Assembly (NCBI GenBank): GCA_001887945.1
Contig: LDOQ01000098.1
Location: 35,317 to 99,316, forward strand
From: Spraguea lophii
Lineage: Eukaryota; Microsporidia; Spragueidae
Direction: 5' to 3'
DNA length: 64,000 bases
Translations under genes and position numbers: made by a program
Notes under the pieces: generated by a model
What the model saw: only the letters and a program-made list of their open reading frames with translations
Told to the model about the DNA's origin: nothing
Database searches by the model: none
Shown: positions 1-11,196 of the stretch, in pieces
Layout: every line of letters starts with the position of its first letter
Position numbering within the stretch: position 1 is the first letter of the stretch

Positions 1-139
1 TTACAATAAAAAATAAAACTTCTTGTTATACTGAAAACTTTACTCATTCCAAATGAGAAATATTTATTTTATTAATTTCCAAGATATTAATTACGTCTAT
101 CGGCAGTAATTGTTTTTATTATTTTTATTATTAATTATG

Positions 140-292
140 GTTTTTAATGAAACCTTTATTTGTCGAATTTTCTTGGTCAGCCGTAGTCTATCATGACCTA
201 CGACCTCTGCTTCTTAAAACACATCCAAACTTACACCAACCAGTTTATTTAGATATATATGCTAATATCATCCTATCTTATGCTCTCAGAAA
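140..292 (-). repeat. Decayed SINE fragment (3' body)
   Basis: On the minus strand this matches the 3' half of the window's tRNA-headed SINE. It has the terminal AATGAAAC...TTTATTT element, then relics of the segments that read CCTGG...GTAGTCTATCATG, AACCAGT and GATATGCATTAATCTCATCTTA in younger copies. It is heavily diverged and headless. The rest of 1-704 is AT-rich spacer in which I see no gene. Confidence 0.7.
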
Positions 293-704
293 ATAAAGTT
301 TGATTATTTTATTCTTATGCTCTAACTATAATTTATTGTTTAACTTTTTTGATGTATATTCTTGTAAGACGTTTATACCCGTAACAATTATTACTGTTAA
401 ACAGAAATATAATACTTTTTCCAAAAATCCTTAATAAAATTTTTTCTTAGTTATTTTAATTAGTTTATGTTTGTTTTATCAACCTCTTGTAATCAATCTT
501 TTAAAGTCAAATTATAATAAATAATTTACCTTATATTATCGTTATTTCATTTACGTTTTTAAAAAATATTTAACTGATAATTTTTATGAATCGCAAACTA
601 CGACATTGGAATATCTACATAATAAATAAAATATATTTTATTTATTTACTATTTTAATATTCATTTTATTTTTTTAGGAATATTTCGATTATAAATATTC
701 AGAG

Positions 705-3272
705 ATGAATAGGAGTATGAATTTTTTTACTTCATTTTTACTTATATTAAGATATTTCAATTTCATCTGTATATCTATTGAAGGAAAATATAAGAGCGTT
801 GAAAATAATAATGATTTAATAAGTTTCATAGATCCATGTAAATTTGATATAAATGAAAGTCATGGAAGATTATTATCATTTTTGCGTAGAAATAGAAATT
901 ACTGTCTTCGTAATAATGTTAATAGTAAATTGATCAAAGTAAAATCCTTAACAGACCAAATTATTTTTTTTAAAGAATTTTTCTTTCTGACATTAACAAA
1001 GATTCTGTTTATGTCATCGCTTAACCTGGAAACTCTACCCAGTGGATTTGAAACTTTTAAGTGTTTAGAAGAACTGGAATTAGCAAATAATAAATTTAAA
1101 GCGATACCGGATGTAATCTATAAACTCGAGACATTAAAAAAATTAACATTAGAAAATAATTTTATTACTGTATTACCGGATGATATTGCAAAACTCGTCA
1201 AATTAAAAGACTTATCTATTGCTAGCAATCAAATAACATTTTTATCTCCAAGATTAAAAGAGCTTTCGCGTTTAAAAAGTATAAATTTTCATAGTATCAA
1301 TAAAAATAACACAGAAAATCATATTTCATCAAATGTAAATTTTTTCTTTTTGATGCCTAAAAAAGTAAGTCTTATTGACTTGGATGCGAATAACATAAAA
1401 AGAATATCCGGTCTAGGTCGATTTAAAAAATTAACCGTTCTTTATTTACGAAGTAACAAACTTAAGAAATTACCGAAATCAATAACTAAATTAAAGGAAC
1501 TCGCAACTTTATTTTTATGTAAAAACGAATTTGTAACTTTTCCTTATGTACTTTCTTCTTTAAATAAGTTGTGGTGTTTAACATTGAATGATAACAAATT
1601 ACAAAATTTACTTTTTACAGGTGATCAATTTAAAAGTTTGAATGGATTACAATTAGATAACAATAATATAAAGACATTTGTTGTTAAAGATAATGCTTTA
1701 AAATCCTTATATGGACTTTCTCTTGAAAATAATGAATTATTATATTTTTGCAAAGATGGATATTTCGAAGAAGACAATATAGACGAGATACAATTTTTTA
1801 AGAGTTTATTAAGTTTGAGAATTACTTTTAAATCTTTGAAATATATTAAATCTATATCAAAATTAGCGAACCTTGAAGTGCTTAATATCAAAGTTAAAAA
1901 AATTATTCCTTTATCTAAAGAAAGATGCGATAATCTTTTTTGCTGTTTTAGTGATTTTAAACGATTAACTTTTTTAAAGCTTGAAAATATCGGATTACGA
2001 CAATTTCCACAGGTGTTAACAAAACTTGAAACTTTACACATATTGGATTTATCTTTTAATTTCATTTCTGTAATAGGAGATGAGATTTTTGGATTAAAAA
2101 CCCGAATATTGAATTTAGAGGCTAATTACATTACTTCACTTCCGGTTAATTTATTTACCGAGACAAGAACTGAAGAAATAATTTTAAATGGAAATAAAAT
2201 AACATATTTACCACATTTGTTAAAAAATCATATTGAACAACCACGTATACAATTAAAAGACATAAAGTTAAATTGTTATGGAAATAACGACCAGATAGGT
2301 GCATACAATATTCCTCCAGAATATATCGATAAAATACAACTTACTGTTTTAGGTGAAGAGCCCAATCATGTTCAAAGATTTGATTATTCACTTAAACATG
2401 AAAATACCATAATTTGGTGGAATACAGAAATATTTGCACAATTAAAAACTTTGGAAATCCCACAACACACACTTCGCTTTGAAGAATTAACAGAAATAAT
2501 AGAAAGTCTTATTTGTGATATGGAAGAAGAATTTAAAATAACATTTATGACTTATTTTAAAATAATTTATCAACAAGAACGTTCACCAAATATAAGTAAT
2601 TTATTTGGCACTGATTACAGAAATGTTTTAAAAGATCATTTCGAATATATAATATTCTTGATAAAAAATCTAAAAGACAACGGTTATGATTCTGCCACAA
2701 AAATGCTTAAATGGATGTCCTATTGCTTTGAAAGTTGTTATGATGGACAAATAGAACATTATATAACTATGATACATCAATTAACAAAGATAAATTATAA
2801 TGATGTTCATATAATCATCATAAATTATTTTATAGAACTTAAATATGATATGCTTAAATATATAACCACTTCAAACACAGACCCAGAAAATATTTATATT
2901 TTAATTCATTGGGAAATACAACTTGCTGAGATGCTAGGTTTCAATCGAACAAATAATTTATACGATTGTGAAATTCCATTTATTCTCTGTGAATCACGAA
3001 ATTATATTTTGTACCAATTTTACAAAAATTTTACTGTAGATTATGTTGCGGAAAAAGTAACAACGTTTATAAATGCGAATAATGATTATGTATCTCGATT
3101 TTCAGAACTTTTATACGCATTAAGCAGCATGTCACTTACTAAGTATGCAGAATATGTAGTTTATGAGGGGGATATTTCAGAGCTTAGAATCACAGGAATA
3201 AAAGAATTGGGAGTTTTAGAATTTTTTAAAGCAGTTGATATAGTAAATATAACGCAAAGACAACAAGAATAA
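705..3272 (+). CDS. Secreted leucine-rich-repeat protein with NEL-like C-terminal domain
   Basis: This protein of 855 residues starts with a hydrophobic signal peptide. The ATG at 717 (Met5, MNFF) may be the true start, because the paralogue at 59959 also begins MNFF. Leucine-rich repeats of about 22-23 residues run from roughly residue 100 to 520, with repeated LxxLxLxxN and LPxxI units. The last ~260 residues are helical and shared with the paralogue. They contain C-x-D-G-Q (Cys678, Asp680), then a downstream segment with PENIYILIHW...LAEMLGF. LRRs followed by a helical domain with a catalytic Cys in a C-x-D motif is the layout of the bacterial NEL E3 ubiquitin ligases (IpaH/SspH/SlrP). I infer that relation by eye; it has not been tested by profile search. 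Secretion suggests a role outside the parasite. No clear CCC motif precedes the start. Confidence 0.8.
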   Translation: MNRSMNFFTSFLLILRYFNFICISIEGKYKSVENNNDLISFIDPCKFDINESHGRLLSFLRRNRNYCLRNNVNSKLIKVKSLTDQIIFFKEFFFLTLTKILFMSSLNLETLPSGFETFKCLEELELANNKFKAIPDVIYKLETLKKLTLENNFITVLPDDIAKLVKLKDLSIASNQITFLSPRLKELSRLKSINFHSINKNNTENHISSNVNFFFLMPKKVSLIDLDANNIKRISGLGRFKKLTVLYLRSNKLKKLPKSITKLKELATLFLCKNEFVTFPYVLSSLNKLWCLTLNDNKLQNLLFTGDQFKSLNGLQLDNNNIKTFVVKDNALKSLYGLSLENNELLYFCKDGYFEEDNIDEIQFFKSLLSLRITFKSLKYIKSISKLANLEVLNIKVKKIIPLSKERCDNLFCCFSDFKRLTFLKLENIGLRQFPQVLTKLETLHILDLSFNFISVIGDEIFGLKTRILNLEANYITSLPVNLFTETRTEEIILNGNKITYLPHLLKNHIEQPRIQLKDIKLNCYGNNDQIGAYNIPPEYIDKIQLTVLGEEPNHVQRFDYSLKHENTIIWWNTEIFAQLKTLEIPQHTLRFEELTEIIESLICDMEEEFKITFMTYFKIIYQQERSPNISNLFGTDYRNVLKDHFEYIIFLIKNLKDNGYDSATKMLKWMSYCFESCYDGQIEHYITMIHQLTKINYNDVHIIIINYFIELKYDMLKYITTSNTDPENIYILIHWEIQLAEMLGFNRTNNLYDCEIPFILCESRNYILYQFYKNFTVDYVAEKVTTFINANNDYVSRFSELLYALSSMSLTKYAEYVVYEGDISELRITGIKELGVLEFFKAVDIVNITQRQQE

Positions 3273-4020
3273 ACTATCGATTTTAAAGAATTTTAATAAC
3301 CAACTTCATAATTTTTTTTTGATTTCAAATTTCCTCTATTTCCTCTATATGAAGAAAAATCTTTATTGACATATGGACATTTCAATTATGACTCTTCGTT
3401 GACATAAAAGATAGACATTTAAGGTAAATATACGTGGAACCTTTTGCTCTGAGGGTTTAACTTTAAGATTACTATCTTCTTAGAGAACGATAGAAACATT
3501 ATAATCTCGATTTGAAAAAATATTTTAAATCCTTTAACAAAAGAAACAATTTATATTTTAATTTTTTAAAATAGTATATCCATAGCAATAAACAGGTAGA
3601 AGATTCTCTATGGCTCTGATACAAAACAAAAAAATCCGAAAAGATAAACATTCATAATTGTTGATATTTAAACTAATTTTTAAATTTTATAAATATTTTT
3701 ATTTTCTCTCAGTATAAATAATATTTTATTTCTTCTTAGTGTAAAATATTTATAATAAATTCTTAGTGCATCATAAATATATAATTTTAATACTTTTTTA
3801 AACCAATACAGTTATTTACTAAATATAATAAATATTATTTATATTTTACTCATATTATAGTTTATAACTTATAAAAAACTACCATACATTTTCTTATACA
3901 ATAAATATTATTTGTATTTTACTCATATTCTAAGTAATATCTTATAAAAGATTATCATACATTATATTATACAATATTCGATAATTATCATTTATTATAA
4001 CATTTTACAATCTGAAACCC
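3273..4020. other. Intergenic spacer
   Basis: About 750 bp of AT-rich DNA without a supported gene. Apart from the 73-bp tandem duplication listed separately, I see nothing in it. Confidence 0.6.
3827..3972. repeat. Two diverged tandem copies of a 73-bp unit
   Basis: Units at 3827-3899 and 3900-3972 both begin AATAAATATTATTT and share TATTTTACTCATATT, CTTATAAAA and CATACATT in the same order. They differ at several positions. They lie immediately upstream of the gene at 4021. Confidence 0.75.
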
Positions 4021-4473
4021 ATGGAAAAAAATAACACTCGTAAAAAAATACCATCCAACTCAAAATATCCTCAAAACAAACTAGACCCACTATTACACAC
4101 TAAAAAAACAACCGAACCCATTTTAAAATTAAAAAAAGAACCAATCAGATTTAAAAAATACAAAACAAAAGAAGATATAAAAATCCCCAAACTTAATTCA
4201 TTTTGGAAAAATCGTCGAAAAGAAATTATGTCACTTGAAGATAGAATTGCAGCCATTCCAAAAGAAAAAGTAAAAGTAAACATTAATAATTTTATTGAAT
4301 TACAAAAAAGATTTGAAGAAAGAAATAAAAATCTACATCTTAAATTAAAAGAAATAGATTTTCGTGTTAATAATACACATATAGAACAAGAGGATAAAAT
4401 TATAGAACAAGAAAAAAATTATAATAAAAATAATATAAATGATGATAGTAGTGAAGATGAATTTGAAATGTAA
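4021..4473 (+). CDS. Hypothetical Lys-rich protein, acidic tail
   Basis: 150 residues. ACCC directly abuts the ATG, the strongest form of the microsporidian start motif, so the start and the gene look real. The N-terminal third is Lys/Pro-rich. Residues ~70-125 look helical or coiled-coil (MSLEDRIAAIPKEK, then IELQKRFEERNKN). The protein ends in an acidic DDSSEDEFEM. There is no signal peptide or membrane segment. I do not recognise a family; composition suggests a nuclear or nucleolar protein, which is only inference. Confidence 0.7.
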   Translation: MEKNNTRKKIPSNSKYPQNKLDPLLHTKKTTEPILKLKKEPIRFKKYKTKEDIKIPKLNSFWKNRRKEIMSLEDRIAAIPKEKVKVNINNFIELQKRFEERNKNLHLKLKEIDFRVNNTHIEQEDKIIEQEKNYNKNNINDDSSEDEFEM

Positions 4474-6295
4474 ATAAATAAAAATAATTTTAAAGAAAAT
4501 ATTATTTTTATATTTAATGATAAATAGAATTGTTATCCAAATTAGAAATAAAAATTTAAATTAACATTTAATAATACATATAGAATATTTTATTTCATAA
4601 AATTTAATAATGGAAGGAATAAATATTTTTTAAAAAATAAAATTTTTAATAAATTATTATATTCTTTTTGTGAAATAATAAGATAGTATATATAAATAAA
4701 GTTACAAAAATTAATTAGATGGAAGAATGAATATATTTCATTAAAATAAGGATTATTTCTAATATCATCGACTGTTTATTTTTATTTTCTTCGGGGATTG
4801 GTTATGAAATAGATCCCAGTTTATTGAAATGATTTTTAAAAATGATTGTGTTCTTAATTTTTTAAAATAATACTTTAATTTTCATTAAAACTTTCTAGTA
4901 AATTACACTCTACCATTGTTTATGACTTTTAGTTACTTAAATCAAAAATAATTTGTATTAATTGATTCTACCACACTTATATAATAATATTATTTTATAC
5001 TCAAGAATGTTGAAATTTTGTGTATAGTTTAATTACCATTCTCTCCGTTTTATTAATAATCCAATTATTCTTAGTATAATAATTCAGATTCATAAATCAA
5101 TACAAAGATTGTAACTACATCACTTAAACACTGCTTTACTATAATAGTAAGAAGATTTATTAAATATGGTCAAATTACGGTATCAAGCCTATCTTATTAC
5201 TTATAAATATATATACATGATCTTCAATAAAAAATATCTAATTCTCTGGATGGTAAAGAAAAACGTTTATCTAAAGATAACTACTTTTATTACGAATAAA
5301 ACAAGATATACCATACTATTGGATTTCTGAATGATTAACAATCAACAAGAATTACATCTTCAAATATTCCAGAATAGGAATAATATCATCAAATACAAAA
5401 TGACCATATATTTTGAAGAGAAGACAATTTCCATTAATCTCACCGAATGAAATAATTATATATAACACTCCGAAAAACAATTTGAATCATTGAAGATATA
5501 TTCATTCATCAGTAAAGTTATTTATAAGAATATCACGTATCAACTAATACAAATATATATTTAAAAAAAAGATTAAAATAAGAAAAAGGATAAAGAACGT
5601 AGTAGTTAAAGAATTATTATTGTTATAATTAAAAATTCATTTATTTAATTTGTTATCAGTGTCCACATATGGGTATAATAATATAAATAATATGGAAATG
5701 TACGATAATTATAATTAAAATTTATGATAAAATAAAATAAAAATATAATTAATTAAAGCTTCTGTTTTTTAAAAATAATAGGATAATTAGTAAAAATATC
5801 ATAATAATAAATATAATCTATATTAACATCTTAATAATTATATTTAAAATAAATATATTTTATTTAATATTCTGTAACTATAACAATAAAGGAAAAAGAT
5901 AATCATTAGAGGATATTAAAATTACTATGAAACAATAAAATATTATTTAAAATGTAATATAAGAAATATTATACTATTTTTTAGATTTAAAATTTTTTAT
6001 TGATACAATGAACATCAATAAAATTTTTAATTAACTTTTATTAAAAGAAATAATAGAACCTAAAAAAATGAATAACAAAATAGTGAAATAAAATATGAAT
6101 AAAATAAATAAAAATTATAATACAAATAAAACAATGATATAAAAATTATAATTAAGAATACAAATAAAACTATGATATAATTAAAAACAGTAAAACATAA
6201 ATATATTTATTAAATGGTTATAATGTGTAAAATATCAATTACACGCTGTTTATGTTTTACTATTGTTTTTTTATTTTTAATTATTTTTACCCTTC
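4474..6295. other. Long AT-rich spacer
   Basis: 1.8 kb without a convincing gene. It holds one SINE relic (4990-5175). Near 6105-6175 a ~40-bp segment with ACAAATAAAAC(A/T)ATGATAT appears twice. The remainder shows only short, stop-ridden frames. Confidence 0.6.
4990..5175 (-). repeat. Decayed SINE fragment (central body)
   Basis: On the minus strand this matches the middle of the SINE. The segments reading CAAATCAATACAGGGATTGC, AACTACATCAGCTAAACACT and the CTCCAGAGTGTTAGGATTTT block of the 55-kb copy are all recognisable with substitutions. Confidence 0.65.
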
Positions 6296-9200
6296 ATGCG
6301 ACGTAAAATAGAAAGTGATAGTAGTACGACGGATATTGATGATGCTTCTTCTGAAATAGTAAATGAAGATGTAGAATATGCTAGTAGTTCTTCGGTAAAA
6401 GAGGAATTTTATGTTCCTAAAAAAAGAGGTAGACCTAGAAAATATGAAAAAGAAGTTGATAATAGGAGTTATATGACAGCTGGGTCGCCATTAGGTTCTA
6501 ATTTTCATCCGTCAAAACCTATGTTTTATAGAAATTTAAATTTAAAACAAAATATTCATCAGAATTTTCAGCCGGTGAATTTTATGAGGAATCAATTTTT
6601 TCAGGCTGCTCAGAATAGAAATGTAGAATATCCTATGTATAATATGGATCCTTATTCTGTGAATAATTTTCCTAGTAGTATGGGATCGTATAATCCATCT
6701 TATGCAGGTAATATTCATATTCAAGGATATTATAAACCATTGACTCAAGGGTATCTTAGTCCAACTCTTATTCAAGAATCTTATACTCAGCCACCCTCTT
6801 ATGTTCCTAAAAAACAAAAAGAAACTGTTTATGCAGATAATTATGAATTTAAAACAACAAAGAGAAGGAGAAAGAGTGCAGTGAAATTTGAAAAGAAAGT
6901 AGAGGATGATGAAGAAGAGACATCTAAAGAGGAAGAGTATAGTTCGGAAGTGGAACAAGATCCACATGAAAAACTTTTGGATTATAATGAAGAAAAAGAT
7001 GAATATTTGGTAAAAATAAGATTTAAAAGTTATTTGCATTGTGAGTGGATAAAAAGAGAAGAAATTGCAGTGAATAAAACAGGTCTTATTAAAATAAAAA
7101 GATTCAGAAAAAAAGATATACCTTACGATCCAGATTTTATAAAAGTGGATAGAGTCATCAAAGCCGAGAAAACTGAAGAAGGAACAATGTATTTGATCAA
7201 ATGGAAAAAATTAGTTTATGAACTTTCAACCTTTGAATTTGAAGATGATGTAAAAGATTTAGAAAATTTTGATGTTGAATATGAAAAATACAAGCATAGG
7301 AATAAATTAAAGGCTCTAACTATTTCATTGAATTGGAGACCTACAAAAGAACAGTTTTTAAAATTTGAAGAATCTCCAACATTTAAAAATGAAAATAAAT
7401 TAAGAGAATATCAATTGGAAGGACTTAATTGGTTTTTGAACAGATGGTATGCTAGACAGGGGTGTATAATGGCAGATGAAATGGGTTTAGGTAAAACAGT
7501 GCAGAGTGTAACATTTATATCTACAATTTATGAAAAATATAATTTTTATGCACCTATATTAGTGGTTGCACCGTTGTCTACTATTATTCATTGGGAAAGA
7601 GAATTTTTAAATTGGACAAATTTAAGAGTTTTAGTTTTCCATGGATCAAATGTGGCAAGAGAAATGATGTATGAATATGAATTTTATTCTAAAGATAGAA
7701 ATTTATTGTTGTTTGATGTTATAATTACAACGTATGAGATGGTAATGAGTGGATTAAAATATTTAAGTGATATAAATTTTGGAGTAGCTATCTTTGATGA
7801 GGCACATAGATTAAAGAATGCTAACAGTAAAGCAACACTTACTCTGAAAAGTCTTAATATAAATCACAAAGTGCTTTTAAGTGGAACTCCTTTGCAAAAC
7901 AATATCCAAGAATTATGGGCATTATTAAATTTTATCGATCCAATGAAATACGAGAGTTGTAATAATTTCTTAGAAGAATATAAATTAGAAAAAAGTGAAG
8001 ATGTAGAAAGATTACAAAATCTTCTAAGGCCTCTAATGCTTAGAAGAATGAAAGATGATGTAGAAAAAAGTATACCAATGAAGGAAGAAACTATTGTTAC
8101 TGTAGAGCTTACAATGATACAAAAAAGATATTATAGAGCTATCTTAGAAAAGAATTTAGAATTTTTAACAAAAGGAGGTACTGAAAATGCACCCAATTTA
8201 TTGAATGTTATGATGGAATTAAGAAAATGTTGTATTCATCCTTTTTTAGTCAGAGGAGCAGAAGATAAAATTATAGATGAATATTTACAAAAAAATAAAG
8301 CAGATATATCAGAAGAAAATGTTAATAGGAATACAGGAGAACAAAGTATATTAAATAGAATGACATTAGATGAGTATTACAAAGTAATTATACAATCAAG
8401 TGGAAAATTAGTTCTTTTAGATAAATTACTCAAACAATTGAAAGGAAAACATAAAGTTCTTATTTTCTCTCAGATGACTAAATGCTTAGATCTTTTAGCA
8501 GATTATTTAAATTATAGACAATTTAAATATGAAAGAATAGATGGAGGTGTAAGAGGAGATTGTAGACAAGCTGCTATAGATAGATTCTGTGATAAAAATA
8601 GTGATGTTTTTGTATTTCTTCTATGTACCAGAGCTGGTGGTGTAGGTATAAATCTTACCGCAGCAGATACTGTTATTATTTTTGATAGTGATTGGAATCC
8701 ACAGAATGATTTACAAGCACAAGCAAGATGTCATAGAATAGGACAAACAAATGAAGTAAAAATATACAGATTAATAACAAATAATACATATGAAAGAGAA
8801 ATGTTTGATAAAGCTGGATTGAAATTAGGATTGGATAGAGCAGTATTACAGAGAATGGATTATGAAGGAGAAAAGAAAATGAAAAAGAGAGAAGCAATAG
8901 AATACCTACTGAAGAAGGGTGCCTATGGAGTACTTATGGAAGATGATGAAGCAGCACAAAAATTTTGTGAAGAAAATATAGAAGAGATTTTACAACGTAG
9001 AACACATGTAGTAAAGCATAATGACGGAGGAAATATTTTCAGTAGAGCTTCTTTTAAAATTGATGAAGAAATAGATGATCCAGAATTCTGGAATAATATG
9101 CTTTCAAAAAGAAAAGTTGAAGAAGATGAACTTACAGTAAAGAAGCAGATACGTAAATTAGCTAGAGATGGAAATCTTTCAGAATCCGAATTAAAAGAAA

Positions 9201-10198
9201 TAGAAGATAAAAGAAAAGAATTATTAGATAAATTAGATAATAATGAAAATACAGAAGAGGAAGCATATCTCTTAGTTTTTCTTACAGCACTCAAAAAAGG
9301 TACGAAAGCTATCAGTACAATTAAAAATCTACCCAATGCACATTCCATGCTTAATGAGATTATAAAATTTTTAGTAGATAAAATAGAAGAAAAATTTAGA
9401 AAAGATTATATTTTTACAATTGAAAAATTCATTGAAGAAACAACTCTCGAGAAAGACAAAGAATTTTACAATAGTATTTTTTATGAAAAATTTTATGAAA
9501 AATTCCTTTTAAGAATACAAGCAGTATATATTCTCTCTATGCTTAATAAGGTAAATACAATTGTAAAAGTAAATAGATCTAGAGGATGGTCAGTTGAAGA
9601 TGATAAAAGACTTATTAATTGGACACTTAATAATGGTTATGATAATTATCCTGCTACCGTAGGTCTTGATAAGGGAGCATTCAAAGGAAAGCCTATTCCA
9701 GAATTAAATCAAAGAATAAGAAAAATAATGATGGAAATGAACAGAAGAGAGGTTGAACAAAAAGAAGAAAATACTGAATATGATATTATCCGATGTATAT
9801 GCATCTTTGGAAGAAAGACAGAAAATAATAAAAAAGAAATAAAAAAATATCTTAATGATGATTTTAAGATACAAAGAATGAATACCATGGTAGAAGAAGT
9901 ATTAAAAAGAAGAAAGAGAGGAGAAGAAGAAAAAACTATGAGAAATAGAATATTTCTATTTGACCGAATAAATAGAATTGATATGAATATTTTTAATGAT
10001 AAAATGAAAGAAATGTATGAGAAGAAGAAATATAGAAAAGTAAAGAATTTAAGCATAGAAGAAAATAAAGTTTTAATAATAAAAATAAAAGAATGTGGAT
10101 TACAGGATACAGTGTTAAAAGAATATGGATTAACAGAAGAGGCAATGATAAAGAAGTTGGAATCTATTACAGATTTCTTTAGATCAGATGAAGAATAA
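6296..10198 (+). CDS. CHD1: Chromodomain-helicase CHD1-type chromatin remodeller
   Basis: 1300 residues; the start is supported by TTTACCCTTC just before the ATG. An AT-hook-like KKRGRPRKYE lies at ~42-51 and a low-complexity N-terminus follows. Two chromodomain-like segments occur at ~225-275 and ~278-335. The SNF2 ATPase begins near 368 with a Walker A DEMGLGKT (~393) and a DEAH box (~499). Helicase C spans ~719-835 with VLIFSQM, the TRAGG motif and HRIGQ. The C-terminus has a SANT/SLIDE-like GWSVEDDKRL (~1095). Double chromodomain, SNF2 and SANT/SLIDE is the CHD1 order. CHD1 slides and spaces nucleosomes during transcription. It is somewhat shorter than yeast Chd1, with no missing core motif seen. 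Confidence 0.95.
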   Translation: MRRKIESDSSTTDIDDASSEIVNEDVEYASSSSVKEEFYVPKKRGRPRKYEKEVDNRSYMTAGSPLGSNFHPSKPMFYRNLNLKQNIHQNFQPVNFMRNQFFQAAQNRNVEYPMYNMDPYSVNNFPSSMGSYNPSYAGNIHIQGYYKPLTQGYLSPTLIQESYTQPPSYVPKKQKETVYADNYEFKTTKRRRKSAVKFEKKVEDDEEETSKEEEYSSEVEQDPHEKLLDYNEEKDEYLVKIRFKSYLHCEWIKREEIAVNKTGLIKIKRFRKKDIPYDPDFIKVDRVIKAEKTEEGTMYLIKWKKLVYELSTFEFEDDVKDLENFDVEYEKYKHRNKLKALTISLNWRPTKEQFLKFEESPTFKNENKLREYQLEGLNWFLNRWYARQGCIMADEMGLGKTVQSVTFISTIYEKYNFYAPILVVAPLSTIIHWEREFLNWTNLRVLVFHGSNVAREMMYEYEFYSKDRNLLLFDVIITTYEMVMSGLKYLSDINFGVAIFDEAHRLKNANSKATLTLKSLNINHKVLLSGTPLQNNIQELWALLNFIDPMKYESCNNFLEEYKLEKSEDVERLQNLLRPLMLRRMKDDVEKSIPMKEETIVTVELTMIQKRYYRAILEKNLEFLTKGGTENAPNLLNVMMELRKCCIHPFLVRGAEDKIIDEYLQKNKADISEENVNRNTGEQSILNRMTLDEYYKVIIQSSGKLVLLDKLLKQLKGKHKVLIFSQMTKCLDLLADYLNYRQFKYERIDGGVRGDCRQAAIDRFCDKNSDVFVFLLCTRAGGVGINLTAADTVIIFDSDWNPQNDLQAQARCHRIGQTNEVKIYRLITNNTYEREMFDKAGLKLGLDRAVLQRMDYEGEKKMKKREAIEYLLKKGAYGVLMEDDEAAQKFCEENIEEILQRRTHVVKHNDGGNIFSRASFKIDEEIDDPEFWNNMLSKRKVEEDELTVKKQIRKLARDGNLSESELKEIEDKRKELLDKLDNNENTEEEAYLLVFLTALKKGTKAISTIKNLPNAHSMLNEIIKFLVDKIEEKFRKDYIFTIEKFIEETTLEKDKEFYNSIFYEKFYEKFLLRIQAVYILSMLNKVNTIVKVNRSRGWSVEDDKRLINWTLNNGYDNYPATVGLDKGAFKGKPIPELNQRIRKIMMEMNRREVEQKEENTEYDIIRCICIFGRKTENNKKEIKKYLNDDFKIQRMNTMVEEVLKRRKRGEEEKTMRNRIFLFDRINRIDMNIFNDKMKEMYEKKKYRKVKNLSIEENKVLIIKIKECGLQDTVLKEYGLTEEAMIKKLESITDFFRSDEE

Positions 10199-10428
10199 AG
10201 AAAAATTATAACAAAAAGATATATTTAAAAATAAAAATAGATGAAATAAAAAGTTAGATGCATAAAATAAATATTTTTTAAAAATAATTTTAATTACGTA
10301 GTAAAATTTTTATATTTTTAAGATATAAAATAGAATTTACCAATCATATCTCTTTAAGATATAAAATAATATTATGTAATAAAATAAATATTTTTATATT
10401 TTACAAGAACGAAAATTACTTTTACATT

Positions 10429-10986
10429 TTATTTATTATTTTTCAACTTATAATTATAATTCATGATATTTTCCTTATTTCCCTTTTTATTTAATTCATC
10501 TCTCTCTTTCCTATGCATCTCTCTCTTAATATCCTTCTGCTGCAACAAATTACTAAATTTATTATCCTTAATAATCTTTGTTACATAATTTTTATATATA
10601 TCATCTGTATATGCTATATAATTTTTTAATTCTTCTATATTATCTAAATGTTCATCCAACTTCTCACTCTGCAACATTTTATATTCTTGTATTTGTTTTT
10701 GATTATTTTTTATTTGTTTGTTAATGGTAAATAATTCATTTTCTAAAAAATTAATTTCTTCTTTAAGATTGTAAAGTGGTAATACATCTACATCAACCAA
10801 ACGATCAGATATTTTTCTTTCCCATTTAAAATTTTTAAATGAAAAAAGTTCTAATGCAAATTCTTCAAATAAGAGAAAATACTTGTCAATGTGGGGTGAA
10901 GAGTAGATTTCTAATGCTTCTTTAATTTCACGGAATAAGTGGTGTGGATGGAAACCATAAAATTCCAATTCGTCTTCGTTAAGCAT
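10429..10986 (-). CDS. Mis12/Mtw1-like kinetochore protein
   Basis: 185 residues. The coding strand reads ACCCCTTTT before the ATG, matching the microsporidian start motif. The N-terminus has the Mis12/Mtw1 pattern: an E-L-x-F-x-G-F/Y-x-P segment (EFYGFHPHHLFREIKEAL), then a helix ending in a paired hydrophobic stretch. A long coiled coil follows (~75-125) and then a basic tail. Mis12/Mtw1 links inner and outer kinetochore. The length is below that of yeast Mtw1, as expected in a reduced proteome. The family call rests on the N-terminal motif and the coiled-coil layout only. Confidence 0.5.
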   Translation of the reverse strand: MLNEDELEFYGFHPHHLFREIKEALEIYSSPHIDKYFLLFEEFALELFSFKNFKWERKISDRLVDVDVLPLYNLKEEINFLENELFTINKQIKNNQKQIQEYKMLQSEKLDEHLDNIEELKNYIAYTDDIYKNYVTKIIKDNKFSNLLQQKDIKREMHRKERDELNKKGNKENIMNYNYKLKNNK

Positions 10987-11196
10987 AAAAGGGGTATTTT
11001 ATTGGGTAAATTTATTTTAGTTATGTAAAAATTAATGATAATTTTATTAGAAAAATAATAATGGAAATGAATATATGGTAATAATATTGTATATTTAGTA
11101 AAATAAGTAATTCTTTAATGATAATAAAACAATGAAGCATTGGGTTTAATTGACCTAAACTTTTAAAAAAATTGAAGTAATGTTTTTGATTTCTTA

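Noticed and set aside
1625..2065. Minus-strand 146-codon frame
   Set aside because: It is a shadow of the LRR gene; its leucine-rich look comes from the complementary periodicity.
8923..9348. Minus-strand Ser/Phe-rich frame of 141 codons
   Set aside because: Shadow of the CHD1 gene; composition is the complement of Lys/Glu codons.
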